The position numbers and the translations under genes were made by a program. The notes below the pieces were generated by a model. That model worked only from the letters and a program-made list of their open reading frames with translations. It made no database searches and was not told the origin of the DNA. This document shows positions 43,561-59,264 of a DNA stretch of 64,000 bases, one piece after another (within the stretch, counting starts at the first letter, position 1; every line of letters starts with the position of its first letter). Source of the DNA: Apricaphanius iberus (taxonomy: Eukaryota > Chordata > Actinopteri > Cyprinodontiformes > Aphaniidae); NCBI GenBank assembly GCA_028564705.1, contig JAPXFQ010001133.1, forward strand, positions 4,292,001-4,356,000, given 5' to 3'.

Positions 43561-44386
43561 GCAGGGTTTAATCTTAAGGTACTTTTTTAATTTGAGAGGA
43601 ATTTTTCGGCCTTTGTGTTGGCTATTGGCCTGTGCTACTATTTTATATTGGTATCGGTATCAGACCCAAAAATCAACATCAGTCGGGCCCTACTACCCAC
43701 CATGCCACAGTTGCCCATAGATGTTTAACGGTAACTTAACTAAGAGTACAGCAACTGAAAATAAAGCTCACATTCTACTGTTTAAATGATTTATGTTCTC
43801 AGAGACAGATGTTGTAGACAATTTAAATGTGCATTTAAATTTTAGTCAAAAATAGGTCTCTGGATAAAGCCCCTTCTCTTCAGAGTAAGGCTGCACCATA
43901 CAGCCAATGATAATTTATCTTTGTAGGGCCTTTAAGAGGTTCTGGGGTACATCAACAATGCATTGAGTTTCAGATTTAAAGTAATGGTTTGTGAGGAGAG
44001 CTTTCTGACTGTTTTGAGCATTCACAGAACCTCTATTGAGTTCCATTGCTTTTACATCAAACTAATAAAATTGTAATATATATGTAGATTGTGTGTCTTC
44101 CTCCACACCAATGCTAAAACTGATTGAGAGGCACAGAAACCTCCTATACAAATAGGAATTATCGGCAGATTGCTGGGGAACAACTTGGTGAGGACGATAC
44201 CCCTGGTGGTAGCTTTGTCATAGTGTGGACAGGAGTAGGACCATGCATACATTCACAGTGAATTTAGCTTTTTTAAATTACTATACATTTCTTACGTAAG
44301 CCTCTGTATATGGTTTACCTGCTCCACCACTGATGTACAGAGTTTGCCCCCCCACCCTCAAAAACCCCCCAAATACAGATAAATGA

Positions 44387-46296
<1,910 letters not shown>

Positions 46297-46699
46297 TGAT
46301 TAGTGTCTCACTGATAATTCCCTTTCAAACAAATTGTAGACGCTATTTTGTATTTATTGTTGTAATAACCCATATGGTTATATTAGTATACTGTATATTA
46401 TGCATTCAAAGGGTAGACTGATATTTTATGTAGTCAAAGGTACATTTAAAAAAAAATTTAAAATAAAAAAAGCCTTGTTCATTTTCACATATTCTAATTT
46501 AAGATATTTGTGAAATGTCTTACAAAGTACGCTATTATTGTTACAGTGTAATTTTCTAATATATCTACATTGTTACAAAAAAGGCAGGATGAAGACCCAA
46601 GTGAGGTGGCTCACAAGAGGAGTAGTTGAAAGGCTCCAAAGTGCAACTGCATAACATTTTTCAAAGTCAGATGATACTACTATAATTAAACTCATATGA

Positions 46700-47935
46700 G
46701 ATTTTTCACACACTTTTACTTGGGGTCCAGTAACTCTACATGACTCTAAATTGAGTTAGACTCATAAGTTTACATACCATGGTAGAAGTTTTTATATTTT
46801 GGGGGCGGGTTTTTTTTTCTAAGAAAACAAGAATGGTGATATAAAAGTTTCTTTCAGTCTTGATTAGTGGTTGGATTAAAATGTGTTTTCCAAAACAATT
46901 GTGTTTGCTTCTGTTAAATCATAATAACATCTGAAACTACACATATATCCCTGATCAAAAGTTTTCATAACTAAGTACCACCTTTGCAATCAGTGCGAGC
47001 GTAAAGTCTCCTGTGGTAGATGTGGTAAAAGCTGCTATTTATTGTCTTGCCTTCCGTGAACTTTAAGATCTCCTGAAAGTGCATCAATGATAATGAGGTC
47101 AGGAGGCTGAGATGGACACTCCACAACCTTCTCTTTTTCCCGCTGTAGACAACGACAGATTGACTTTTCCTTATCTTTTAGATAACTGTCATGTTGGAAA
47201 ATTCAAGTAAAGGAGACAACATTCAAACTGATAAGTGTAACTTTCCCTTCGGCGTTCTCTGGTAACAGAGTGCATTCATCTTGCCATCAATTTGAACTCA
47301 TTTTGTCTCACTAGGAATATTTTCCATTCCATCATCAGCTTTGCAGACAGCTCTCTGATCGTAGTGTTGATGGGTTTGGCCACAATATTTGTATCTTTGA
47401 GTTTGAAGGTTTCTCGCTGTGCTGCTTGGCAGAGAAATAGTTTTTCTGGTGACTTTATCTTTCAGCCTGTTTTCAATTTAAGTCCCTCCTTTTTGTGCAT
47501 TTTGAAAAGGCCACGTAATTTTTTGTATTTTTATATAAGGCAGCTGAAACTGTTTTTTTGTTGTTGTGTTTGCACCCTTAACAATTTCCATGGCAGCTCT
47601 GGCAAAAATTTACATTGGTCTACTTTACCATAGCTTTTTCCAACAGAATTGATCATTTTTTACTTCTTTGTCAATGTTCAAACAGTGCTGTTTGGCATTC
47701 TCAATTCTTTGGGCATCATTTTTTCATCCCTGTCCTGTTTTAGCACACGCCACGACCTTCTCCCTCAGATCCTTTGAAAATGATTTTGCGTTCCACAAAT
47801 GCTCTCTACAATTTGCTGCACACACACTAACTACAAACAAACAGTTTATAGATATGGATGGTCACCTTTAGTAGCCATTTAAATCCAAGTGTATTAATGT
47901 GTTTATATGTTATCAGGTTATGTAAACTTTTTTTA
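46700..47935 (-). mobile_element. Decayed Tc1/mariner transposon
   Basis: Both ends carry a TATGTAAACTT-type word in opposite orientation (AAGTTTACATACCATGG at about 46766-46782 and GGTTATGTAAACTTTTTTTA at about 47916-47935), as in fish Tc1 inverted repeats. On the minus strand about 47095-47140 reads VECPSQPPDLIIID, a diverged WPSQSPDLNPIE block. The frame is broken elsewhere. Confidence 0.6.
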
Positions 47936-47987
47936 TCAAGGTAATTTCTTTTTGTTTTAATTAAAGTTTAAATATAGCAGAAACTCT

Positions 47988-48103
47988 GTGATGGACTGGC
48001 AACCTGTCCAGGGTGTACCCCGCCTCTCAACCATTGACAGCTGGAGATAAGCACCAGCCCCCCCGCGACCCCTTGAGGAATAAGCGGTTCAGAAAATGGA
48101 TGG
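47988..48103 (+). mobile_element. GATGG-tailed short retroposon, copy 3
   Basis: It runs from GTGATGGACTGGCAACCTGT to CAGAAAATGGATGG. A 16-base duplication flanks it with one mismatch: ATATAGCAGAAACTCT (47972-47987) and ATATAGTAGAAACTCT (48104-48119). It belongs to the same subfamily as the copy at 63267-63394. Confidence 0.88.
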
Positions 48104-48270
48104 ATATAGTAGAAACTCTTTTGATATCAAATGACTTTACCTAATAACTAACTAGAAGTGACATGAAAGTTTTTGTATTAACCTTCATATTCTTTAAAAA
48201 TTGTAAAACAAACAAACAAAAACGTGGTAAATACTCATTTAATATGCTAACAGGACTATTGGTCTTGCAG

Positions 48271-48334
48271 GGGTGATGTTAGCAAGCTGAAGTTTGAAGG
48301 CAAGACCTTTTATGTCATCGGAGTCCAGAAAGAG
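48271..48334 (+). CDS. frmd3: FRMD3 coding exon h (F3 lobe)
   Basis: The acceptor CTTGCAG and donor GAG|GTGAGT bound 64 bases. The exon completes the Trp codon, then reads GDVSKLKFEGKTFYVIGVQK, then E, ending in phase 0. KLKFEGKTFYV is a core F3 strand pair conserved in FRMD3. Confidence 0.95.
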
Positions 48335-48699
48335 GTGAGTATTGTTTGTGTACAAGCTTCAAAATATTAGGTCATGTAAGATGTAGATTCTTCTGTCACG
48401 CTTATGAACCTTCACAAGCCATTCTCATCATCATGTTAAATCAGTATCTCCTCGTTTAACATTTGTGCTCCTGAAACATAGACGTTAATTTAGGACCACA
48501 GTTATAGTTTGGAATCACCTGTGTGTTCGTTCAAAACTCAACTGAACTCTCCATCCCTCATTCCCTCTCCCTTTATTCTTCTCTTCTCCCCCTCCGTGTT
48601 CCTGTCCATCATCTCTGTTAATGGTTATGTCAGATAAACTGTAATGTTTGTAATCCTGTCCACCATCACACACAATGTATATGTGTGTCGCTGTTTCAG

Positions 48700-48735
48700 A
48701 TCTCCTTAACAGGCAGGATTCACTGTAACAGGATG
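48700..48735 (+). CDS. frmd3: Candidate cassette exon of frmd3, 36 bp
   Basis: The acceptor CGCTGTTTCAG and a weaker donor ATG|GTGGGT enclose twelve open codons, ISLTGRIHCNRM. Neighbouring exons h and i meet in phase 0, so inclusion keeps the frame. No such insert is known to me in mammalian FRMD3. This is a prediction from splice sites alone and could be chance. Confidence 0.18.
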
Positions 48736-49168
48736 GTGGGTGTGTTACAACTAATCTCCTCCCTCTGCATTACGTGTTTGACTGTGGTCCAAATTAAAGC
48801 ATTACATCACAGATAGATAACATCAGAGACAATGCATTGCACCGCTGCAGGTGTCCTAACATTCAGGACACGTGCTTCTTCTCGGCGTTGTCGTCCTACA
48901 GAGTTTTTGTAGATTCAGAGCAGCAGTCTTAGAGCTTTGCATATCTGCCTACTTTATTTTGCTAAAACTGTGTTTAAAGCAACTAAAGCCTGTTTGCTCT
49001 TTATCTACCTTTCAGCTGATTGATTTCAGTTAGTCTCATAAATATTATCCTCATTAGAGCTTAACCTAGCTCTGCTTAGCATGTCAGTGTGCTTGCTTGT
49101 TTGTTTGGCAACTCACAAAGGGCTGAATAAGCAGTTTTATCTTTGTGTTTCTGTCTTTTCTCTCATAG

Positions 49169-49177
49169 TCTTCACTG
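49169..49177 (+). CDS. frmd3: Candidate 9-bp microexon of frmd3
   Basis: A strong polypyrimidine tract and acceptor (CTGTCTTTTCTCTCATAG) are followed after nine bases, TCTTCACTG, by a consensus donor GTGAGT. It would insert Ser-Ser-Leu between GVQKE and KKLVL in the F3 lobe with the frame kept. The strength of both sites makes it the best of the three candidates in this intron, but no transcript evidence is available here. Confidence 0.3.
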
Positions 49178-49651
49178 GTGAGTAGACATATAAGTAACAG
49201 CAGTAGCACAAAGCATTGAATCCTCATTACAACACCTCTCCTTGCAGACCTGCCCCCACCTCAAAGAATGATTTGATGGAGTAATGTTTTATGTTTTATT
49301 GTTCTTTGTGTATTTTTGTCTTGCATTGTCACTTTTTTAATATGTTTTGTAAATATCTTTTTATTATCTCCTCTAATCATTTAACAAAATGATCAATGTG
49401 ACCGTCGGTGCTCCATCAGCAGTCACAGTAGATTATGCAATACAATGATGCATAATCAATACCCTTTTTCCTGTTTCAACAATGTTTCCTAATGCATTGA
49501 TTTTGGACATTTCCTTTTATGTCTGAGTATGTGTGTGTGTTTTTTTATTGACTTTAATAGTTTTCCACAAAGCCGATCATGTCACAAATTCACGCCTCAC
49601 CTGTGTTTCCCACTTTGAGCTGATTGCAACTTTTCACTTCCTTATCAACAG

Positions 49652-49702
49652 AAGACTTGCTCGAAAAGCTTTTTGCCCCTCGTGTTGTATCCTAGTGTTA
49701 AG
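49652..49702 (+). CDS. frmd3: Candidate cassette exon of frmd3, 51 bp
   Basis: The acceptor CTTCCTTATCAACAG and a good donor AAG|GTAATT enclose seventeen open codons, KTCSKSFLPLVLYPSVK. It would be frame-preserving between exons h and i. Nothing like it is known to me in FRMD3, and an open frame of this length is not rare by chance. Confidence 0.18.
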
Positions 49703-52633
49703 GTAATTTCCAATTGGCTATTTTTTTTTTTCTTATGGTTCATTGATTGGTAGCCTCGTCTAATAAAGTGGAAATGCTTTGCAAAATCAAAGATATAAAC
49801 ACAAGACAGGTACTCCCAATCTGATGAACATTAATTTAAAACAACCCATAGAGACCTAGTTCAGCAGTGAAACGTTTTTCTTGCAACTTGCAGATTTACG
49901 CCTGACTTTTCGTAATTGCTTATATTTTGTCTTTTGCCTAGTACTTAAGTGATATCTTTTTTTCACATTGTTGTTTATTGTTTTTGTTTGATTATTTTCC
50001 AAAATACTGTTCATACTGTGACAATGTACAAGACCTTTGGCTAAATTAAGATAAATAATATTTGATTGCAGCAGCATAATTTAACTTTATCACAGGTCAT
50101 CTGCTATAAAAACAATATGTATGAGGTTTTTTTCCTCACATATTTATAAAATATTTCTCATCATCCTTAGTTTGTCACTGAAAAGCTCAATCTTTGAATG
50201 ATTTAACCAAAGCACACAGTTCCAGTTAAATTTCCAAGAGAGTTTAACAAACTCCATGTGTTTATATTAGTGATGGTGGGTCACAAACGGCTTATTTTTC
50301 TCCATAAGTCTAAGTTCTTGACTTAATGATTTGGTGATTTTATGTACTTAAATCAACACTGGCAAAATAAACTTGCCTAACTTAAAATATTTGTTCTTAT
50401 TATGAATATGGGTAATACGAAGGTTAACATAAATTTTCTTTACTTTAATAGCATATTCTATATTCATATGTATACCTCAGGGAAACAGGAGGTTATGTAT
50501 TACTAGTGAAGTTCCTTAAAACCCTTATCAACTTAAAAAAAGAAAGGTTTAAAAAATGAAAAAAATGTTTCATGTTCATTTCTTTCACATAGGTTATTGG
50601 AGATTTTATCGATTTTAATATCCCAATTTTGCTAAAAAATAACTATTTCTTTTCAATAAATATGTAATTTGTCAGTGCAAGATCATGCTACTACAATTAC
50701 AGATGAAGTAATTTTAGGTCTTATCTTTACCAAGGTGCCAAGAATTTTGGTGAGTATTGCAAATATTTAGATATTTGTACTTGAAATCGTAAAGCAGCGT
50801 ATACTTTATTAGTAACTTTAAAATGTGTATGAAAAAATGTCTTCCTTTGAAGCAACTCAACATTTCAGCCAAAGTGGGACCAAAGACAATTTGTTGATAA
50901 CTTTTAAACATTTCTCTATTACACAAATGAAATCCCACATTTAGCTGCTGTAGTTCATGTGTGGAAACCACAGTAACAACCTAATAGTAAGACCCTTGCA
51001 ACAGTGGTCATTTCTCTGCAATATTTTCTCTATATTTTGTGATGCAAAACCTTCAGTGTATTTTAATGGGATTTTATGTGAAACAAAATGATTCATGGCT
51101 TTCAAAACCTTTTACAAACTTTTTTTCAATATGTTTTCTTCCTTATAGAACCAAATAGTGCACTTTAATGGGTTAGGTTTTGAGTAGTGTGCAGGACCTA
51201 AACGCAGGCAGACTGGAGGCCAACTTGAAAAATAAAGGTGTTTAACAAATGGACAATATATAGGTAATGACAAACATTATTTAAAAAGATCAACAGTTAA
51301 GTAGTTATTTCCTTATTAACAACCACCAGGGAGTTCATTTCCATGCCAGTACATACAGAACCTGCCCCCGATTAGCTTGTCCAATCTGGTTGAGTCCTTT
51401 TTTATGTACTGCCACCCCAGCATAGGACGCTGGTAGCCGCAGAGTCATAAAACATCCTTTGGAGTTTTTCTTGCAGATTTAAAAACACTGAAGTCTCCTC
51501 AGAATGTAGCTACAATCTGCGTTTTCTCTTCTTGTATAGTTGCCTTTGCCTTGTATTGCTTGTCCAGTCCAGCTTATTGCCCAGTCACATCCCAAGTTAC
51601 TTCTCCATTTTCTCACCCTCACTATGAACTGGTTTAGGGTTTGACCTACTGCACTTCCTGGAAGTAGCTCCCTTTGTCTGACAGGTTAGGGAGACCTGTC
51701 CATGTCTTTGAAGAATTGCAGTTGTGGCATAATATTTGTATTTTTGAATAATGGATTTAGAAATGCACTGTGAAATGTGTGAAGGTTTGGATATTGTTTT
51801 TTAATCTATCCCAAACTTAAAAGCTGTTTCTTGATCGTGTTGATGCTTGTTTGCTATTAAAGTCCTCTTGGAAACCTCTGAGGCATTCACAGAAAAGCTG
51901 CATTTACCACTGAGATGAAACTACAAAAGGATAGACTCTAATCAACTGTTGCATTAGCTTTCATTAAGGGTTATCAGAGTAATGGGGGCTGCAAACATAT
52001 GTGAAAATATTTTTAGATTTTTATGAGTAAAAAAATTGAAAACCTTGCATAATTTTCCTTTCACTTTTCAATTGTACACTAATGTATTTTGGTCTGCAAC
52101 AAGAATTTTAAAAAGAAGTGCACTGAACTCTATTGTTGTAATGTGGCTAAATCTGAAAATGTGAATACTTTCGCAAGGCACCACACCTGATGCATGAAAA
52201 AAAGGGAGCTGTGCAGGAAAAGAAACAAGTTGGACAAAAAAATACATCAAAGCTGTTTGTGCCAATCCCAGCTGGATCTGACGTATGCCTCATATTGTGT
52301 TACAGTAACTCACTCCATTAAACCGACTTCACTGTTTCCTCTCTGCCTCTCGCTCACTCCCGACCTTGCATTTCAGTGATATTGATCAGGTTTCTCATGT
52401 TACCAGACATGCAGGACTGAAAACAACACATCTACAAAAATAAATCCCTTCTCCCTCTCCATAAAGATCCATCCTCTGCAAGCTACAAGCCCTTTTTACT
52501 GCTGAACACGGTGGCCAAATCACTATATCTGTCTTATATCTTGCTAAGCTTACAGCTTTGGATCTATGGGTCAGCGTTTTGTACAGCTCCCTCACATTAT
52601 GTTCAGCACCTCCTCTTGTTTATGAGTCTCTAG

Positions 52634-54502
<1,869 letters not shown>

Positions 54503-54577
54503 GTGTGCAAAGTCGAGTCAGATAAAGACGGTCTCAAGCAGTAACATCTTCTTCAAAGGCAGCAGGTTCAGATACAG
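54503..54577 (+). CDS. frmd3: FRMD3 coding exon j (start of FERM-adjacent segment)
   Basis: The acceptor CTGTCAG and donor AG|GTGAGA bound 75 bases. The exon reads CAKSSQIKTVSSSNIFFKGS, then RFRYS across the junction. FFKGSRFRYSG is the opening of the FA (FERM-adjacent) region, which in band 4.1 proteins is a regulatory segment with potential phosphorylation sites. Confidence 0.95.
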
Positions 54578-56130
<1,553 letters not shown>

Positions 56131-56229
56131 TAAGATTACCTCACCTGCAATTGTTCGAAACTCCACTGTTGGACACTCAGAAGGACAACAACTTCTTATG
56201 TTTAATGTGTCTCAATGTGATTCTTTCAG

Positions 56230-56354
56230 AGCACAGTTTGGTCAGAGTCGAAGCTTTAACTCTCTGAGCCATAAAAATCTAATCATGAACATGGAGCCTC
56301 TGGTACCCGCGCTGCCATCCACCAACGAATACGAAGAGGCGGCAGCAGACTCCG
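56230..56354 (+). CDS. frmd3: FRMD3 coding exon l (start of C-terminal linker)
   Basis: The acceptor TTCTTTCAG follows the preceding exon by only 100 bases. The exon reads AQFGQSRSFNSLSHKNLIMN, then MEPLVPALPSTNEYEEAAAD, then S. The NMEPL and acidic stretch match the linker after the FA domain in mammalian FRMD3. The donor GGTAGGT (56355) leaves phase 1. If the donor is skipped the frame runs on for 33 residues to a stop at 56453. The transmembrane C-terminus of FRMD3 is not in the rest of the window. Confidence 0.88.
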
Positions 56355-56644
56355 GTAGGTTGAACCTGCGTACTCCGGTCACACAGCACACAGCTGCACT
56401 CTCGCCTCCTCCGGTAACACGCCTCAGAAAGTCACATTGGGCCTCCCTTGTGTAAGAAGAAGCTCATGTGCGACTTTCAGCCAACGAGAGTTAATTGAGC
56501 AGCTGATGCTCCCTCCATCAGCCTTGTCTCCCTGGAGACATCCATTGCAGCACGCTAAAAATACCCCTCCCATGATCCTCCCTAAGGATCCCACCATGCC
56601 TCTGAGTGTCTCTATGTCTGACTTTGTGTGTGTTGTCTTTGCAG

Positions 56645-56712
56645 AGTCAGATGTACTGTTTGTCATCGCAGAAACCCGGCCTCAGAGCAAACATCTGCCA
56701 CTGTATCATTAA
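56645..56712 (+). CDS. frmd3: Candidate alternative last exon of frmd3
   Basis: A long TG/T-rich tract and acceptor TGTTGTCTTTGCAG precede an exon that continues the phase 1 frame from exon l. It reads ESDVLFVIAETRPQSKHLPL, then YH, then TAA at 56710-56712. It would give a short FRMD3 form without the membrane-spanning tail. An ATTAAA word lies about 170 bases downstream (near 56884) but is a weak poly-A signal. This is inferred from splice sites and phase only. Confidence 0.3.
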
Positions 56713-56914
56713 GGAAAATTCAATCACAAGTGATGCATTAGGCTCCAAGGAGTCTGTCTGTTTATGCCCTTGTGAGCATCTGTGCCTGAAGATTTTTGTT
56801 AATTTTCATTGGTGTTGGCTCCTCACTTATGATTTAAGATTGCATTCAGTGACAGTAAAATAGATCATCTATATTAGGAGGACATTAAAACTGAAGCTTA
56901 TCTTAGCTTTTTAC

Positions 56915-57313
56915 TTAAAGGGACTATAACATGCTCTTTTACAGCTTTCAACTACTGGGATATCATATATATTTATACGATAAAATGTTACTGTTGGTGT
57001 TATACAGTATTAATTTGTCCTAACATTTAACTTGTATGCTGTAGTTAATGTTGGACCATGAAGTAAAATGGACCATTTCTCTATAACCCCCCCTACAGGG
57101 CCGGTGCAGACACCTCTAGCACTCCCTTGTCTTCATTTGTTTTCTAGGAGAGGGAGGGGCAGCTGCTCAGAGAGCAGGATTCAGGAGGATTACTCAGACA
57201 TGTGTGAATTAAGCTAAAAACCACTCTGGTGGGGGTTTTTTGTGTGAGAAATTTGAATTACCAGATGGTTGAAAACTCCAAAAACGTGATTTTGCATGAT
57301 ATAAGCCCTTTAA
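56915..57313. mobile_element. TTAA-flanked MITE
   Basis: TTAA stands at each end (56915-56918 and 57310-57313). The left terminus TTAAAGGGACTATAACATGC and the reverse complement of the right, TTAAAGGGCTTATATCATGC, match at 17 of 20 positions. The size, termini and TTAA target fit a piggyBac-type non-autonomous element. No coding is present. Confidence 0.88.
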
Positions 57314-58545
57314 AACAGAAATAAGCTTTGGGATTTTTTTTCTGTTTTATTCTTGTAACACTTTAAACTGCTCTGTATGGCTTTAAACACCTGACTGCTG
57401 TTTGGCTAAAGCTGTTTTCAGACAGCCGTTCGCGGACAATCCAGAATGTTCCGACATACACGATATATACAACATAAACAGCGTGGCAGGCGCACATGTA
57501 ATTTCCCCCAACCAAGTCATTTTTGCGGGAAGGCTAATGAAACAGCAGAACTCCACAGTGCTGGTCTTTTTGGTGCAATTATGCGCACATAATCTTAAAA
57601 GACAAAGCTGAACGGAAAACAAGCAAAATGAAAGGACTGCGATGCAGCCTTTGACGTTCAGTTGTCCCTCGCTTTAATGTGGTTCACCCTTGCTGTTTCT
57701 TGGATTTTTTTATACAATTATAAATTATTATTATTATTATGCTTTATTTAGAGTGTACTAATGCGCATTGTGTTCTGCATCTTGATTGATTGGAGGTAAT
57801 TGTCAATCTCCTGTCTTGTCTCCTGCACTTGCCAAAGTTATCATGTCATATCATAAGAATGTTCTCTTCCATAAAAAAACAAAACAGCACATCTACCCAT
57901 AACTTTGTTCCTCACTGAGAAAAAGACACCTGCACTGAGACATTCAGTGGAAAAAAGACACACTCGAGGGGGGCGGATAAAGAAACCACATCATTTTAAT
58001 ACTTTTATGTTTTAATATCTAGAGAGGTTTGAGTTCTGAGAGCATTTAAACTCGTGAGAAATGTACAGTAAGTATATGTTAATGTATATCTGAGAAAGTG
58101 TGTGGTAAGGGCCGTACAGCATTACATTTTTTTACATTTATTTAAAAAATTTAACATTATTATTATTTTTTTCAATGATATATATCTTCTTCAGGATTAT
58201 TTATAACCCAACAATAAACAAGGGACCACTGTATACATATACATGTCATCAGTGGGTGCGCTCACAGCTGTCCCTGTCCCCGTTCCCCACGCCACACTGC
58301 TCCAGCTTTTCTGGAATATTACCTGACATTCTGAAACCAAACACCCTAGAACAAAAAAAGTCTGCTCTTGTTAGTAGGTCTTCAGCCGCATAATTACCGG
58401 TAAAGGTTAGCCGGACAGAGTTCGTAAGATTGCTTTCAGATTCAAAAGTAAAACAGACGAAGTCCGGAAAATTACAGTTTTTCATGGCCTGTTGAAAATC
58501 TTTAACCAGGGTCAAATCATTTGTTGACATCTGAACACTAGGAGC
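57314..58545. other. Non-coding, presumed frmd3 intron
   Basis: No exon or named repeat. A short GC-richer stretch at 57410-57610 is open on both strands but has no known motif. Confidence 0.45.
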
Positions 58546-59264
58546 TTAAAAGGGAAGTTGGGTTTTTTTCAACCAAGACCTTATTTTAAATATTATGTTC
58601 ATTTACTTCTTCAAACAAGTTTGGAGTCCCTTGGAGTCCGTCGGTAGGAGTTTATATCCGGTCCTGTTCAGCGTACATCCATATAGTGCCTCAAAACTCC
58701 TTCATTTAACCCTGTTTTGTGATTTAGAGGTTATGATCCAACTACACTATCGCACAATTACAATAACGTCACTGCCATGCTCCATCCCAGTTGTGGTCTG
58801 AGCAGGACTCTATGGTATCGATTAGACTGAACTTGCTCCTTCAGACATCAACATGGTTTACGTTTGCGTGTTTCTAAAATGCACTAACCGAATGACCAAT
58901 TGGACTAAGTTCAGCTTGCACAGGCTCCCTTTCCTGCACAGACTACAGCTGCAATGGCAGACAGCTGCAACGTCATTGGAATTCCAGGTCAGTGTAAGTT
59001 GGAATCGGTTACATTAAAAGCCTGTAAAAACCCCAGATGCTAATACCTACGAGACGTTCTCGTAGGGGCTGATAATGCCTTATTGCAGGCGGGAAATGTC
59101 CTGCACCGACCGACTTCCTTTATATTGATATACACTGATCGCGACTGGATATAAACTCCTACCGAAGGACCCCAAGGGACTCCAAACATGTCTGTGTGAG
59201 TAAATGAATGTAATATTGGTTAAGGATAAGTTTCAAGGAAAGAAAAAACGAACTTTCCTTTTAA
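58546..59264. mobile_element. Palindromic TTAA-flanked MITE, copy 2
   Basis: TTAA is at both ends (58546-58549 and 59261-59264), and the termini TTAAAAGGGAAGTTGG and TTAAAAGGAAAGTTCG (right end reverse-complemented) pair. Further in, the arms CAAGTTTGGAGTCCCTTGGA and TCCAAGGG-type sequence pair again, giving inverted repeats of about 130 bases in total. The centre is collinear with the copy at 29543-30411. Confidence 0.88.
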
